Shown here in pieces: positions 26,439 to 34,935 of a stretch of 64,000 nt of DNA; the first letter of the stretch is position 1; every line of letters begins with the position of its first letter. The stretch is from JANMDU01 sp043777675 (GTDB lineage Bacteria; Pseudomonadota; Gammaproteobacteria; Burkholderiales; Burkholderiaceae_C). The notes under the pieces were generated by a model, which was not told the origin of the DNA, searched no databases, and was given only the letters and a program-made list of their open reading frames with translations. Both the position numbers and the translations under genes were made by a program. The stretch spans positions 62,001 to 126,000 of the forward strand of contig JAYWHR010000024.1 of assembly GCA_043777675.1 (NCBI GenBank), written 5' to 3'.

Positions 26439-26963
26439 ATGCAAAATGACTCTGTAGCCGGCACTAGATCTGCGCAAGCTGCTATTAAATCAATAGCAAA
26501 GCGGCAGGAGTTCATCACCAAGACTGCTATGCGGGCCGCTCGTACGCGCGCACGTGAGTTTGCTGTCCAGGCGCTTTATCAGCACATCGTAGGCAAGCAA
26601 GCCACCGATGAGATTGATGAATTCACGCGCAATCTACAAGGCTTCTCTAAAGCCGATTCTGTGCATTTTGATGCCCTCTTTCGCGGCTGTGTGGAATCTT
26701 CCAGAGAATTTGACGCACTGATTGAGCCGCATCTGGATCGCCCTTGGCTAGAAATCTCGCCCATCGAGCATGTGATCATGTGGATGGGTGCCTATGAATT
26801 CAAGTATTGCCTCGATGTGCCGTGGCGCGTGATCATTAACGAATACATCGAGCAGGCCAAATCTTTCGGCGGCACGGATGGCTTTAAATATATCAACGGT
26901 ATTTTGAACAAACTTGCGCCTAAGTTGCGGGCTCTTGAGGTAGCAGCGGATTTGAAAGATTAA
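26439..26963 (+). CDS. nusB: Transcription antitermination factor NusB
   Basis: NusB binds boxA RNA with NusE to support rRNA transcription. The product has 174 residues. The family domain begins with RTRAREFAVQALYQHIVGKQ and ends with SFGGTDGFKYINGILNKLAP. The first 30 residues are extra. Residues 6-21 (VAGTRSAQAAIKSIAK) are translated from a GCCGGC repeat, so this N-terminal extension was probably acquired by repeat insertion. The first ATG is used; a Met at residue 31 (MRAARTRARE) is an alternative start that would give the ordinary NusB length. Confidence 0.95.
   Translation: MQNDSVAGTRSAQAAIKSIAKRQEFITKTAMRAARTRAREFAVQALYQHIVGKQATDEIDEFTRNLQGFSKADSVHFDALFRGCVESSREFDALIEPHLDRPWLEISPIEHVIMWMGAYEFKYCLDVPWRVIINEYIEQAKSFGGTDGFKYINGILNKLAPKLRALEVAADLKD
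26455..26500 (+). repeat. GCCGGC dispersed repeat at the 5' end of nusB (sense)
   Basis: TAGCCGGCACTAGATCTGCG then GCTGCTATTAAATCAATAGCA. It is read in the frame that gives LAGxxxAxxAIxxIA-type peptides. Confidence 0.75.
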
Positions 26964-26966
26964 ATT

Positions 26967-27008
26967 TCCGGTGCGCGAAAGACGCGAAGGTTGCGCAAAA
27001 GAAATACC
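26967..27008 (+). repeat. Half copy of inverted-repeat family B
   Basis: CCGGTGCGCGAAAGACGCGA then AGGTTGCGCAAAAG matches the left arm of the family B elements with several changes. No matching right arm is seen before the aminotransferase start. Confidence 0.5.
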
Positions 27009-27025
27009 CAAAAAAAGCAACAGTC

Positions 27026-28210
27026 ATGAAAATCTCTAAAAGAGCCCAGAAAGCCGAACCCTTCTACGTGATGGAAGTGTTCAAACAAGCCTCTGAGCTC
27101 GCAAAAAAGGTCGCGCATACCGACAAACCGATGATTTTTTTGAGCGTGGGTGAACCGGATTTCACTGCACCGCTGCTGGTCAAAGAGGCCGCTGTGAGAG
27201 CCATCGCTGATGGCAAGACGCAATACACGGATGCTAATGGCATCGCCCCGCTGCGCGAGAAGATCAGCGCTTGGTATTTGCAGCGTTTCAATGTCAATGT
27301 TCCGCCCAACCGCATCATCATCACTGCTGGCGCATCGGCTGCCTTGCATCTGGCCTGCCTGGCGTTGATCAACGCGGGCGATGAAATTTTGATGCCCGAT
27401 CCGAGCTATCCGTGCAACAAGCAATTTGTGCAGGCGGCTGACGGCGTGGCAAAGATGATTGCCACCACACCGCAAGAGCGCTTTCAACTCTCGGCGGCCA
27501 AAGTGCAGATGAATTGGAGCGAGAAAACGCGTGGCGTGTTGCTCGCCTCGCCATCTAACCCCACCGGCACATCCATTCATCCCGACGAGCTGCGCAAAAT
27601 TCATGAGTTTGTGAAGGCTAAAAATGGCATCACAATGATTGATGAGATTTACCTCGGCCTGTCACACGATGAGACCTATAGCAAATCGGCGCTAGAACTC
27701 GGCGATGACATCATCAGCATCAATAGCTTCTCCAAGTATTTCAGCATGACCGGCTGGCGGCTGGGCTGGCTGGTCGTGCCAGAAGCGTTGGTCAAACCCA
27801 TTGAGCAACTCGCACAGCACCTGTTCATTTGCGCCAGCAGCATTTCTCAGCAAGCTTCGTTGGCCTGTTTTGATCCGGAAAGCCTTGCAATTTACGAAGA
27901 GCGCAGGGCTGAGTTCAAAGCACGGCGTGATTATTTTCTGCCAGCGCTACGCGAGCTCGGTTTCAAAATCCCCGTCGAGCCAGATGGCGCTTTCTACGTT
28001 TATGCCGATGCCTCAGCCTTATTTGCAAAACTTGATGTGAGCAGCAGCTGGGATTTCGCCTTCGAAATCATGCGCCGCGCCAATGTAGCCATCACGCCGG
28101 GACGTGACTTTGGCACCGACAGCACCGCAAATTTTGTGCGCTTCTCCACTGCCAGTTCGATGCACGATTTACAAACCGCGATCGCTCGAATGCGCGTCGC
28201 GCTCGCCTGA
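27026..28210 (+). CDS. PLP-dependent class I/II aminotransferase
   Basis: A 394-residue fold-type I aminotransferase. FLSVGEPDFTAP, ITAGASAALHLACLALIN, PDPSYPCNKQFV, ASPSNPTGTSI, and SFSKYFSMTGWRLGWLVVP, whose Lys binds pyridoxal phosphate, are all visible. FVRFSTASSMHDL holds the Arg that binds the substrate carboxylate. The substrate is not determined; relatives are often annotated as aspartate/alanine or aromatic aminotransferases. Its stop overlaps the ybgC start (TGATG), so the two are probably coupled. Confidence 0.92.
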   Translation: MKISKRAQKAEPFYVMEVFKQASELAKKVAHTDKPMIFLSVGEPDFTAPLLVKEAAVRAIADGKTQYTDANGIAPLREKISAWYLQRFNVNVPPNRIIITAGASAALHLACLALINAGDEILMPDPSYPCNKQFVQAADGVAKMIATTPQERFQLSAAKVQMNWSEKTRGVLLASPSNPTGTSIHPDELRKIHEFVKAKNGITMIDEIYLGLSHDETYSKSALELGDDIISINSFSKYFSMTGWRLGWLVVPEALVKPIEQLAQHLFICASSISQQASLACFDPESLAIYEERRAEFKARRDYFLPALRELGFKIPVEPDGAFYVYADASALFAKLDVSSSWDFAFEIMRRANVAITPGRDFGTDSTANFVRFSTASSMHDLQTAIARMRVALA

Positions 28211-28641
28211 TGTTTGAATTTTCCATCCGCGTCTATTGGGAAGATACCGATGCCGGCGGCATCGTGTTTTATGCGAACTATTTGAAATTCATGGAGCGCG
28301 CCCGCACCGAATGGCTTCGCAGCTTAGGCATTTCGCAGCAGGCTTTGAAGGAGCAAACTGGTGGCATGTTTGTAGTCACCGATACACAGCTTAAGTATCT
28401 ACGGCCTGCTCGGCTCGATGACGTGCTCAGCGTGAGCGCTCAAATCGCAGACATGGGGCGCGCGAGTATCAAAATAAAGCAAGAAATACGTCTCTTGCCG
28501 GCAGATAATATGCGCGGTCTGCTACAAAAAAATGAGCAAGCGGAGTTAGTTTGCCAAGGCACAATTTGTATCGCTTGGGTCAATGCGGGAACTTTGAAAC
28601 CGGGCAGAATTCCATTATCAGTAACGGAGGCTTTGAATTGA
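28210..28641 (+). CDS. ybgC: Tol-Pal system-associated acyl-CoA thioesterase YbgC
   Basis: A hot-dog fold thioesterase of 143 residues. IRVYWEDTDAGGIVFYANYL is the signature with the catalytic Asp; FMERARTEWLRSLG follows. It is the usual first gene of the tol cluster. A stretch after residue 94 (LLPADNMRGLLQKNEQ) is not typical of YbgC and may be a decayed GCCGGC repeat insertion read in another frame. Its stop codon overlaps the TTG start of tolQ. Confidence 0.93.
   Translation: MFEFSIRVYWEDTDAGGIVFYANYLKFMERARTEWLRSLGISQQALKEQTGGMFVVTDTQLKYLRPARLDDVLSVSAQIADMGRASIKIKQEIRLLPADNMRGLLQKNEQAELVCQGTICIAWVNAGTLKPGRIPLSVTEALN
28493..28536 (+). repeat. Possible decayed GCCGGC-family repeat inside ybgC (sense)
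   Basis: CTTGCCGGCAGATAATATGC then GCGGTCTGCTAC keeps the GCCGGC and ATATGCGC parts but has lost most of the GCTATT/AATAGC end. Confidence 0.4.
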
Positions 28642-29348
28642 ACGCTGCAAACCCGGATCTCTCGATCCTGCATCTGATCTTAAATGCCAGCTTTGTGGTG
28701 CAAGCGGTGATGCTGCTGCTCGTGATCGTCTCAGTATCCAGTTGGGCAGCGATTTTTCGCAAGCTTGCTGCCTTGAAGAAGGTTAACGCACTCAATGAGA
28801 ATTTTGAGAAAGAATTTTGGTCAGGCGCATCGCTGAACGACTTGTACGCCAGCGCCGCGCAAAACGCCAAGCGCTCAGGCCCCATGGAGCGCATATTTGC
28901 CAGCGGCATGCGTGAATTTCAGAAACTGCGCGAGCGGCGCATCTCGGATGCTGGCACGCTGATGGATGGCGCGCGCCGCGCCATGCGAGCGAGCTTCCAG
29001 CGCGAGATGGATGCCGTGGAAAGCAATCTCTCCTTCCTCGCCTCGGTGGGTTCGGTCTCGCCTTATGTCGGCTTGTTTGGGACGGTGTGGGGCATCATGC
29101 ATGCGTTTACGGGGCTGGCGAGTTTGCAGCAAGTGACGCTGGCTACAGTTGCGCCCGGGATTGCTGAGGCACTGGTGGCCACGGCCATCGGCCTGTTTGC
29201 AGCTATCCCTGCTGTGGTGGCCTATAACCGCTTTGCCAGAGATATTGATCGAGTGGCGATTCGGCTGGAGACGTTTATCGAAGAGTTTTCTAACATCTTG
29301 CAGCGAAATTTAGGTGGCCATGCCGCCGCCGCCTCTCCCGGCCATTAA
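28638..29348 (+). CDS. tolQ: Tol-Pal system protein TolQ (TTG start)
   Basis: TolQ forms the proton channel of the Tol machine with TolR. The product has 236 residues with three membrane segments: the first from VVQAVMLLLVIVSVSSW, then SVSPYVGLFGTVWGIMHAF, then ALVATAIGLFAAIPAVVAYN. The start is TTG at 28638. It has a strong ribosome binding site (ACGGAGG) 8 bases upstream and overlaps the ybgC stop (TTGA), and the earlier in-frame ATG lies deep in ybgC. tolR follows after 12 bases. Confidence 0.95.
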   Translation: MNAANPDLSILHLILNASFVVQAVMLLLVIVSVSSWAAIFRKLAALKKVNALNENFEKEFWSGASLNDLYASAAQNAKRSGPMERIFASGMREFQKLRERRISDAGTLMDGARRAMRASFQREMDAVESNLSFLASVGSVSPYVGLFGTVWGIMHAFTGLASLQQVTLATVAPGIAEALVATAIGLFAAIPAVVAYNRFARDIDRVAIRLETFIEEFSNILQRNLGGHAAAASPGH

Positions 29349-29360
29349 AAGGAGCGCGAT

Positions 29361-29789
29361 ATGCCAACAATGATCTCCCGCGGGCGCGGTCGTCGCACCA
29401 TCAGCGAAATCAACATGGTGCCCTTCATTGATGTGATGCTCGTGCTGCTCATCATCTTCATGGTCACAGCGCCACTGATCACGCCCAGCATGATTGATCT
29501 GCCCAGCGTGGGCAAGGCAGCCAAGCAGCCAGATAGCGTGATCCAAATTATCATTGGCAAAGACGAATCTTTAGAGCTTAAACAGCTTCCAGCCGGCAAG
29601 GAATCTGCGCGAGCTGCTATCAATACAGTAGCAGATCAGGTCAAGAAGCTGCAAGCTGGCCAGGCCAATGTCGCCGTGGTCATCAGCGCTGATAAAAGCG
29701 TGAAATATGAGACCGTGGTGCAGGTGATGGACAAGCTCAAACGCGCTGGCATTGAACGCGTAGGGCTTTCTGTGCAATTAGCGAAATAA
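29361..29789 (+). CDS. tolR: Tol-Pal system protein TolR
   Basis: A 142-residue ExbD/TolR protein with one N-terminal membrane helix (INMVPFIDVMLVLLIIFMVT), whose Asp is the proton-path residue of the family. The periplasmic domain follows. A GCCGGC repeat codes for LPAGKESARAAINTVAD at about residues 75-91, in the periplasmic part. The C-terminus (VMDKLKRAGIERVGLSVQL) is normal. It would work with TolQ and TolA. Confidence 0.95.
   Translation: MPTMISRGRGRRTISEINMVPFIDVMLVLLIIFMVTAPLITPSMIDLPSVGKAAKQPDSVIQIIIGKDESLELKQLPAGKESARAAINTVADQVKKLQAGQANVAVVISADKSVKYETVVQVMDKLKRAGIERVGLSVQLAK
29590..29634 (+). repeat. GCCGGC dispersed repeat inside tolR (sense)
   Basis: CAGCCGGCAAGGAATCTGCG then GAGCTGCTATCAATACAGTAGCA, read in the same frame as in nusB. 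Confidence 0.7.
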
Positions 29790-29799
29790 TGTCTTAAAA

Positions 29800-30597
29800 A
29801 TGCCCGCTCTGTCTGCAACGCATCGGTCAGATTTTTACCCCCCTCGCCCGCATGGCACTGGGCGGGCGATGAGCCTAGCACTGCTGGCGCATTTGCTGCT
29901 ACTTGGTGCGCTGACTTGGGGCGTGAGCTGGAAACGTGAGGCAACTGTGACCACGGTGGAGGCTGAGCTGTGGAGCGCATTGCCGCAGCAGGCCGCGCCA
30001 AAGTTGGTGGAGGTGCCTCCAACCCCGCCCTTGCCCAAGCCAGTGGTCGTTGCACCCGAGCCGCCTCCCGTCAAAGCGCCCGAGATTGCGGTAGAAAAAG
30101 AAAAACCTAAGCCGCCACCGAAGGTCGAGGCAAAGCCAACACCAAAACCTGAAGCCAAGCCCGAGGTAAAACCGCAGCCCAAGGTCGAGCCCAATAAAGC
30201 CCTTGAAGAGAAAAAACTAGCAGAGCAAAAAGAGGCAGAGCGCCAGAAGAATATCGAACGCATGGCTGGCTTGGCGGGCGCAAGCGGTACACCGTCCTCT
30301 CAAGGCAGCGCCATGCAATCAAGTGGTCCAAGTAGCGGCTATGCTGGCCTGATCAAAGGCCGCGTACGCCCCAATCTCGTGTTTCCAGGCAATGTCAGTG
30401 GTAATCCCTTGGTAAGCGTAGAGGTGCGGCTCGCGCCAGATGGCACGGTGCTTGGCCGCCCGCGTGTGCTGAAAAGCAGCGGGAATAAGGAATGGGATGA
30501 AGCGGTAGTGCGTGCGTTTGAGAAAACCGAGGTGCTGCCCCGCGACAGCGGCAAAATATGGTCGCCCCTTGTGATTGATTGGCGTATGAACGACTAA
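29800..30597 (+). CDS. tolA: TolA-type energy transducer (TonB C-terminal domain)
   Basis: A 265-residue protein with an N-terminal anchor (MSLALLAHLLLLGALTWGVS). A long Pro/Lys/Glu-rich periplasmic stretch follows (PPLPKPVVVAPEPPPVKAPE, then PKPEAKPEVKPQPKVE). The C-terminal domain ends LVSVEVRLAPDGTVLGRPRV and VRAFEKTEVLPRDSGKIWSP, the TonB/TolA fold. Position after tolR makes it TolA. No tolB or pal follows, which is unusual. A Met at 29869 is an alternative start. Confidence 0.9.
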   Translation: MPALSATHRSDFYPPRPHGTGRAMSLALLAHLLLLGALTWGVSWKREATVTTVEAELWSALPQQAAPKLVEVPPTPPLPKPVVVAPEPPPVKAPEIAVEKEKPKPPPKVEAKPTPKPEAKPEVKPQPKVEPNKALEEKKLAEQKEAERQKNIERMAGLAGASGTPSSQGSAMQSSGPSSGYAGLIKGRVRPNLVFPGNVSGNPLVSVEVRLAPDGTVLGRPRVLKSSGNKEWDEAVVRAFEKTEVLPRDSGKIWSPLVIDWRMND

Positions 30598-30755
30598 TTT
30601 CTTCAGACTTTTGTCCTGAATCGTTAAAGATCAGGGTTTTACCTGATGCCACTCCGTCCCCTAAGTCAACCCCCTGCCCCTAGCCCCGTTATAGTGCTGT
30701 AGCTCGGTTTTGCCGAACTCAAAAACCATCCATCCATCCACTGAGGAGTTGTACC

Positions 30756-31427
30756 ATGTTGAAAAAACTGTTTGTATTATTTGCCTTGTTTTACGCAGCG
30801 CTGTCTTTTGCAGCCGTTGATGTGAACAAGGCGACCGCCGCCGAACTTGATGGCATTAAAGGCATTGGACCAGGCATTTCCACCAAAATTTTGGATGAGC
30901 GCAAAAAAGGCAACTTCAAAGACTGGAACGATTTCATCACCCGCGTTAACGGTGTGGGCGAGACCAATGCAGCCAAATTCTCAGCTGAAGGCATGACCGT
31001 TGGTGGCGCAAGCTTCAAAGGCGTCGCAGCGACCGCGAAGAAAGACGACAAGCCAGCAGCGAAGGCAGATGCGGCCAAACCCGCCGCTGCTGCCGCAGCA
31101 GCCCCAGCGAAAGACGCGAAAGCCGCCGATGCAAAGCCAGCCGCCGCAGCAGCACCTGCTGCAACAGCAGCTGCCAAACCTGAAGCTAAGGCCGATCCAA
31201 AGGCTGAAGCCAAAGCAAAAGCTGAAGCCGACAAAAAAGCTAAGGCAGAAGCTAAGGCGAAGGCTGATGCTGATAAGAAAGCTAAAGCAGAAGCTGACAA
31301 AAAAGCCAAGGCTGATGCCAAAGCAAAAGCTGAAGCCGATAAAACAGCCAAAGCTGAGCCTAAGAAAGATGCCAAAGAAGCAAAAGCGACAGCAGCCGCT
31401 GCTCCAGCCTCTGCTCCTAAAAAGTAA
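30756..31427 (+). CDS. ComEA-like helix-hairpin-helix protein with Lys/Ala-rich tail
   Basis: A 223-residue exported protein. A signal peptide (LFVLFALFYAALSFAA) precedes a helix-hairpin-helix domain: VNKATAAELDGIKGIGPGIS and ITRVNGVGETNAAKF, the ComEA DNA-binding motif used in DNA uptake. The last 130 residues are a low-complexity tail of Ala, Lys, Asp and Glu (KAKAEADKKAKAEAKAKAD), similar to TolA coiled regions or histone H1-like tails. The tail is unusual for ComEA and could bind DNA or span the periplasm. A GAGGAG ribosome binding site precedes the ATG and a terminator follows. Confidence 0.85.
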   Translation: MLKKLFVLFALFYAALSFAAVDVNKATAAELDGIKGIGPGISTKILDERKKGNFKDWNDFITRVNGVGETNAAKFSAEGMTVGGASFKGVAATAKKDDKPAAKADAAKPAAAAAAAPAKDAKAADAKPAAAAAPAATAAAKPEAKADPKAEAKAKAEADKKAKAEAKAKADADKKAKAEADKKAKADAKAKAEADKTAKAEPKKDAKEAKATAAAAPASAPKK

Positions 31428-31446
31428 GCTAGTTTCTCCCCATCAG

Positions 31447-31474
31447 AAAGCCCGGTTTGACCGGGCTTTTTTTT
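31447..31474 (+). terminator. Rho-independent terminator after the ComEA-like gene
   Basis: AGCCCGG-tttga-CCGGGCT is a 7-bp stem followed by a run of eight T. Confidence 0.88.
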
Positions 31475-31644
31475 GTGAAAAATGTGGCAGTCTGTGTCAG
31501 TTTTTAGATGAGAAGGCAGGCATTTATTCACACAAACAGAATATTTGTAAAGTTGCGTGCGGAACTGTGAATGACATCAGCGACACTTCAACCCGAATTG
31601 AGTGCATTGCTCATTCAACACTAACTAACTTTCGGAAAAATATA

Positions 31645-34113
31645 ATGCAAACGAACACTTTCACTCGTACGCGCCGCTTTAAAGCTGCTGGATTGTGCGC
31701 AATCCTCGGCAGTTCATTTTTTGTCATGAGCACGGCCTTGGCAGCCAAGCATGGTGATGGCCACGGTAACGAAGGCTACGACACGGCCGCTGAATGTGAT
31801 GCTGCAGTCTCCTCTGGCACGGCAAAATTCTACAAGCCTCATACCACCCACGAGCCACTCAAGCGCGCTGGCGAAGCAGATGTCAAAGTGCAAAAGCTCT
31901 CTGACTTAACAAGCGCCACAGACGCAGCAAAATCGCAGGGTTATGAAGCCAGTCAATATGTGCGTGGTGCATGCGATATCGGCGTAGGCCGCTCACAGGG
32001 CCGCGACGGTGTCACAGCTCCCCTGATCGGAAAATACATCCCTTTCAGCCCAGAAATGGCTGTTAACGTTTATTTCGATGCATCTGGCAAAGCCGTGCGC
32101 GCCAGCATGAAGCAATGTGATAACAATTTCAGTGGCAACATGCCTCGTCCAGTCGCAGCGGTGTTCAACGCAGCTGCCAGCGAGTGCTTCGCCAATGTGC
32201 AAATCCCCGCTAAATTCGAGACCAAAACTGAGCAAGTCGTCAATGTGCCAGCCACCAAGCGTGCTGAGCCTGTTGCGGCAACGTTTAAAACCGTGACTGA
32301 GCAAGTCATGGTTTCGCCCGAAATGAAGCGCCAGATCGCGATCCCTGCGACCTACAAGACGGTGAGCGAAGAGGTAGTCGTGCAGCCTGCTACTACGCGT
32401 GATGAGCCGATTGCCCCAACCTACAAAACAGTTTCTGAGAATGTGCTCGTTCGTGCTGAAAGCAAGCGTATTGAAGTCACACCTCCAAGCTTTAAGACCG
32501 TTTCGGAGCAAGTTTTGGTCACGCCAGAGCGTAAAGAGCTCAAAGTCATTCCAGCGGTCTACACTGAGCGTGACGAAACTGTAGCTGATCGCCCACAGTC
32601 CACCCGCGTTGAAACTGTACCGGCAACATTCAAGACCGTGTCGGAACAAGTCATGTCTCGCCCTGAGAGCGTGAGCTACGAGCCGATTGCCATTCCTATG
32701 CGTACAGTGACTGAGCAGGTTGAGCGTACTGCAGCCAGCGCACGCCTACAGGCTATTGCACCGACCTACCGCACAGAAACTGAGCGCGTTGTTGTACGTG
32801 AAGCAAGCAAACGCTTGGTTGAAGTACCTGCCACATTTGAAACTGTCACCGAGCGCATCAAGATTGCCGACGCGACCAAAGAGTGGAAACGTGGCCGTGC
32901 GTATATCGGCCAAGCCGTTGAAGTGCGCCCATTGCGTGGCTTCAGCATGGGTAACGATGGCCGCGTAGCAGGCGCACGCGTTGAAAGCGGTGCAGCTGCC
33001 TCCCTCGTTACCGGCAACAACGCCAGCCTTGACGATGATGTGATGTGCTTGGTTGCTATTCCTGAGCAATTCCAAACCATCACACGCCAGATCGTCAGAA
33101 CGCCAGCTTCTGTGCGCGAAGAGATTATTCCAGCGGAATACGGCACAGTCTCGCGCCAAGTGCTCGACAAAGCTGCCAGCACCACACAGGTGGCCATTCC
33201 AGCAACTTTCCAGACGGTCACCCGCATGGAAATTGATGTCGAAAAACTCAAAACGGCCGGCTACAAATTTGACGACAAAGGCAACATCATCACCGCCCCC
33301 AATGGCGATCGCGTATTGCGCGCAGCTAGCTTGCGTACAGGTGCAGCCGGCGTGACTGCCGCTAACTCGGTGGGCAAAGGTGCTGATTCTGGCGAAGAGG
33401 GCTACGTGCGTGAGATCAAGATCCCAGCGCAGTTCCAAACCGTCAGCCGTCAAGTGATTGATCAGCCGGCGACCGTGCGCACTATCACTGTGCCCGGCAC
33501 GAATAAAGTCGTGAAAACACGTATCGAAGCTGCGCCAGCGCGCACCGAAGAGACTGTGATTCCTGCTGTGTTCCGCACCGTGACGCGTCAAGTGGTGGAC
33601 CAAGCGGCAACTCAGCGCGAGATCGCGATTCCTGCGGAATTCCGTACGGTTGAGCGCCGCGTGGTCGATACTCAGGCCAGCGTTCGTAAGATTCCTGTAG
33701 CAGCGGTATCGCAGACCTTGCAGCGCCGCGTCATTGATACACCAGCGAGCACGCGTGAAGAGGTCATCCCTGCTCAGTTCCGCACGATGACTCGCCAAGT
33801 GGTGGATACAGCTGCCAGCTTCCGCGAAGTGGATGTGCCTGCTCAGTACAGCAGCATCAGCTACCAAGTGAAAACGGCTGACGCACGCATTGAAAATCGC
33901 GCCATCTTGTGCGAAACCAATGCGACGCCAGCCAAGATCATGGAGATCCAGCGTGCGTTGTCAACAGCCGGCTACAACCCTGGCCCGATCAACGGCGTCT
34001 TGCGTGAATCCACCATGCGTGCCGTGAATGGATACCAGCAGGCTAAAGGTCTGCCCGTTGATGGATTCTTGAATCTGGAAACCGTCAAATCTTTGGGTGT
34101 TTCAGCTAATTAA
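31645..34113 (+). CDS. Secreted protein with twenty 23-residue repeats and a peptidoglycan-binding domain
   Basis: An 822-residue exported protein. The N-terminal signal peptide is in AGLCAILGSSFFVMSTALAA. From about residue 187 there are two blocks of ten 23-residue repeats with the pattern IPAxFxTVxxQVxxxPAxxR. The blocks are split by a region with SFEMGNDGRVAGA-like sequence (near FSMGNDGRVAGARVESG). The last 60 residues (EIQRALSTAGYNPGPINGVL) are a PG_binding_1 domain. The repeats probably form regular beta structure. Function is unknown; a cell-wall-bound structural or surface protein is likely. The ATG at 31645 follows CGGAAAAA; a longer upstream frame is a shadow of the ComEA gene. Confidence 0.88.
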   Translation: MQTNTFTRTRRFKAAGLCAILGSSFFVMSTALAAKHGDGHGNEGYDTAAECDAAVSSGTAKFYKPHTTHEPLKRAGEADVKVQKLSDLTSATDAAKSQGYEASQYVRGACDIGVGRSQGRDGVTAPLIGKYIPFSPEMAVNVYFDASGKAVRASMKQCDNNFSGNMPRPVAAVFNAAASECFANVQIPAKFETKTEQVVNVPATKRAEPVAATFKTVTEQVMVSPEMKRQIAIPATYKTVSEEVVVQPATTRDEPIAPTYKTVSENVLVRAESKRIEVTPPSFKTVSEQVLVTPERKELKVIPAVYTERDETVADRPQSTRVETVPATFKTVSEQVMSRPESVSYEPIAIPMRTVTEQVERTAASARLQAIAPTYRTETERVVVREASKRLVEVPATFETVTERIKIADATKEWKRGRAYIGQAVEVRPLRGFSMGNDGRVAGARVESGAAASLVTGNNASLDDDVMCLVAIPEQFQTITRQIVRTPASVREEIIPAEYGTVSRQVLDKAASTTQVAIPATFQTVTRMEIDVEKLKTAGYKFDDKGNIITAPNGDRVLRAASLRTGAAGVTAANSVGKGADSGEEGYVREIKIPAQFQTVSRQVIDQPATVRTITVPGTNKVVKTRIEAAPARTEETVIPAVFRTVTRQVVDQAATQREIAIPAEFRTVERRVVDTQASVRKIPVAAVSQTLQRRVIDTPASTREEVIPAQFRTMTRQVVDTAASFREVDVPAQYSSISYQVKTADARIENRAILCETNATPAKIMEIQRALSTAGYNPGPINGVLRESTMRAVNGYQQAKGLPVDGFLNLETVKSLGVSAN

Positions 34114-34132
34114 TATTGCATAGCACTCTAAG

Positions 34133-34157
34133 AAGCCCGGTTCGCCGGGCTTTTTTT
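34133..34157 (+). terminator. Rho-independent terminator after the repeat protein gene
   Basis: AGCCCGG-ttcg-CCGGGCT followed by seven T. It ends the transcript of the repeat protein gene. Confidence 0.88.
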
Positions 34158-34221
34158 ATGGCTTTTTGGTACGTAGCCGGGGCGACGTCTCAGATGCGTT
34201 GAGTTCTGTAAGCTATAGAGC
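34157..34221 (+). repeat. Decayed GCCGGC-family repeat between terminators
   Basis: ATGGCTTTTTGGTACGTAGC continues CGGGGCGACG.. and ends in AAGCTATAGAGCA. The order of blocks (GGCTTTTTGG, TAGCCGG, CTATAGAGCA) matches the family but GCCGGC is altered to GCCGGG. Confidence 0.45.
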
Positions 34222-34229
34222 AACAAAAA

Positions 34230-34257
34230 AGGCCTAGAAGCAATGCTTCTAGGCCTT
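34230..34257 (-). terminator. Terminator of infC (minus strand)
   Basis: On the minus strand AGGCCTAGAAGC-attgc-TTCTAGGCCT is a long stem followed by TTTTTTG. It ends transcription right after infC. Confidence 0.8.
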
Positions 34258-34278
34258 TCCGGTTGAATCAACGAATGA

Positions 34279-34935
34279 TCAGGCAGCAGCTGGCGGCGCA
34301 GATGCTGTTTGAGCTGCATCAGCAGGCACTCCAGAAGGTTTGCTTGAGGCCTTCTTGCGATTCGGCGCAATCATCATGATCATCTGCTTGCCTTCTAACT
34401 TGGGCATGCTTTCTACCGTGATCAACTCACCCAGATCAGACTTGATACGCTCAAGCTGAGCCATGCCAATTTCTTGGTGTGTGATCTCGCGGCCACGAAA
34501 GCGCAGCGTGACTTTGACTTTGTCGCCTTCTTCCAAGAAACGCTTGATATTTCGCATCTTGACTTGATAATCGCCTTCATCCGTGCCAGGGCGCAACTTG
34601 ATTTCTTTAACCTCAATCACCGTTTGCTTAGACTTGGCTTCCGCCTCGCGCTTTTGCTCTTGGTATTTGAATTTGCCATAATCAATGAGGCGCACGACAG
34701 GAGGGTGCGCCGTGGCCACGGTCTCCACCACATCCACATCAAAATCAGCGGCGGCGCGCATGGCTTCTTGCATGCTCATCACGCCCATTTGCTCGCCCTC
34801 AGGGCCAATCACGCGCACTTCAGGTGCCATGATCTCGCGGTTAAGACGGTGTTTGCGCTCTTCACGAGAGTAGCGCGAGGGGCGCGGCGGGCGCGGTGGC
34901 CGAATAATGGGCGGCCGGTACGGTGCGGTAGCGAT
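34279..34935 (-). CDS. infC: Translation initiation factor IF-3 (probable ATC start)
   Basis: IF-3 binds the 30S subunit and checks initiator tRNA and start codon. The C-terminal domain is clear: IKLRPGTDEGDYQVKMRNIK and KVKVTLRFRGREITHQEIG. From the only ATG (34830) the protein starts MAPEVRVIGPEG and would lack the usual N-terminal extension. Starting at ATC (34935) gives IATAPYRPPIIRP.., then RLNREIMAPEVRVIG, matching IF-3 length (218 residues) and the known use of non-AUG starts in infC for autoregulation. TATAGGAA lies 7 bases upstream. It is isolated: no thrS upstream and no rpmI-rplT downstream. Confidence 0.9.
   Translation of the reverse strand: MATAPYRPPIIRPPRPPRPSRYSREERKHRLNREIMAPEVRVIGPEGEQMGVMSMQEAMRAAADFDVDVVETVATAHPPVVRLIDYGKFKYQEQKREAEAKSKQTVIEVKEIKLRPGTDEGDYQVKMRNIKRFLEEGDKVKVTLRFRGREITHQEIGMAQLERIKSDLGELITVESMPKLEGKQMIMMIAPNRKKASSKPSGVPADAAQTASAPPAAA

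Noticed and set aside
30791..31531. Long minus-strand ORF opposite the ComEA-like gene
   Set aside because: Its Ala/Ser/Leu composition is the shadow of the Lys/Ala tail on the plus strand.
31000..31644. Upstream extension of the 23-residue-repeat protein frame to 31000
   Set aside because: It runs through the ComEA-like gene in another frame and past a terminator; the signal peptide starts at 31645.
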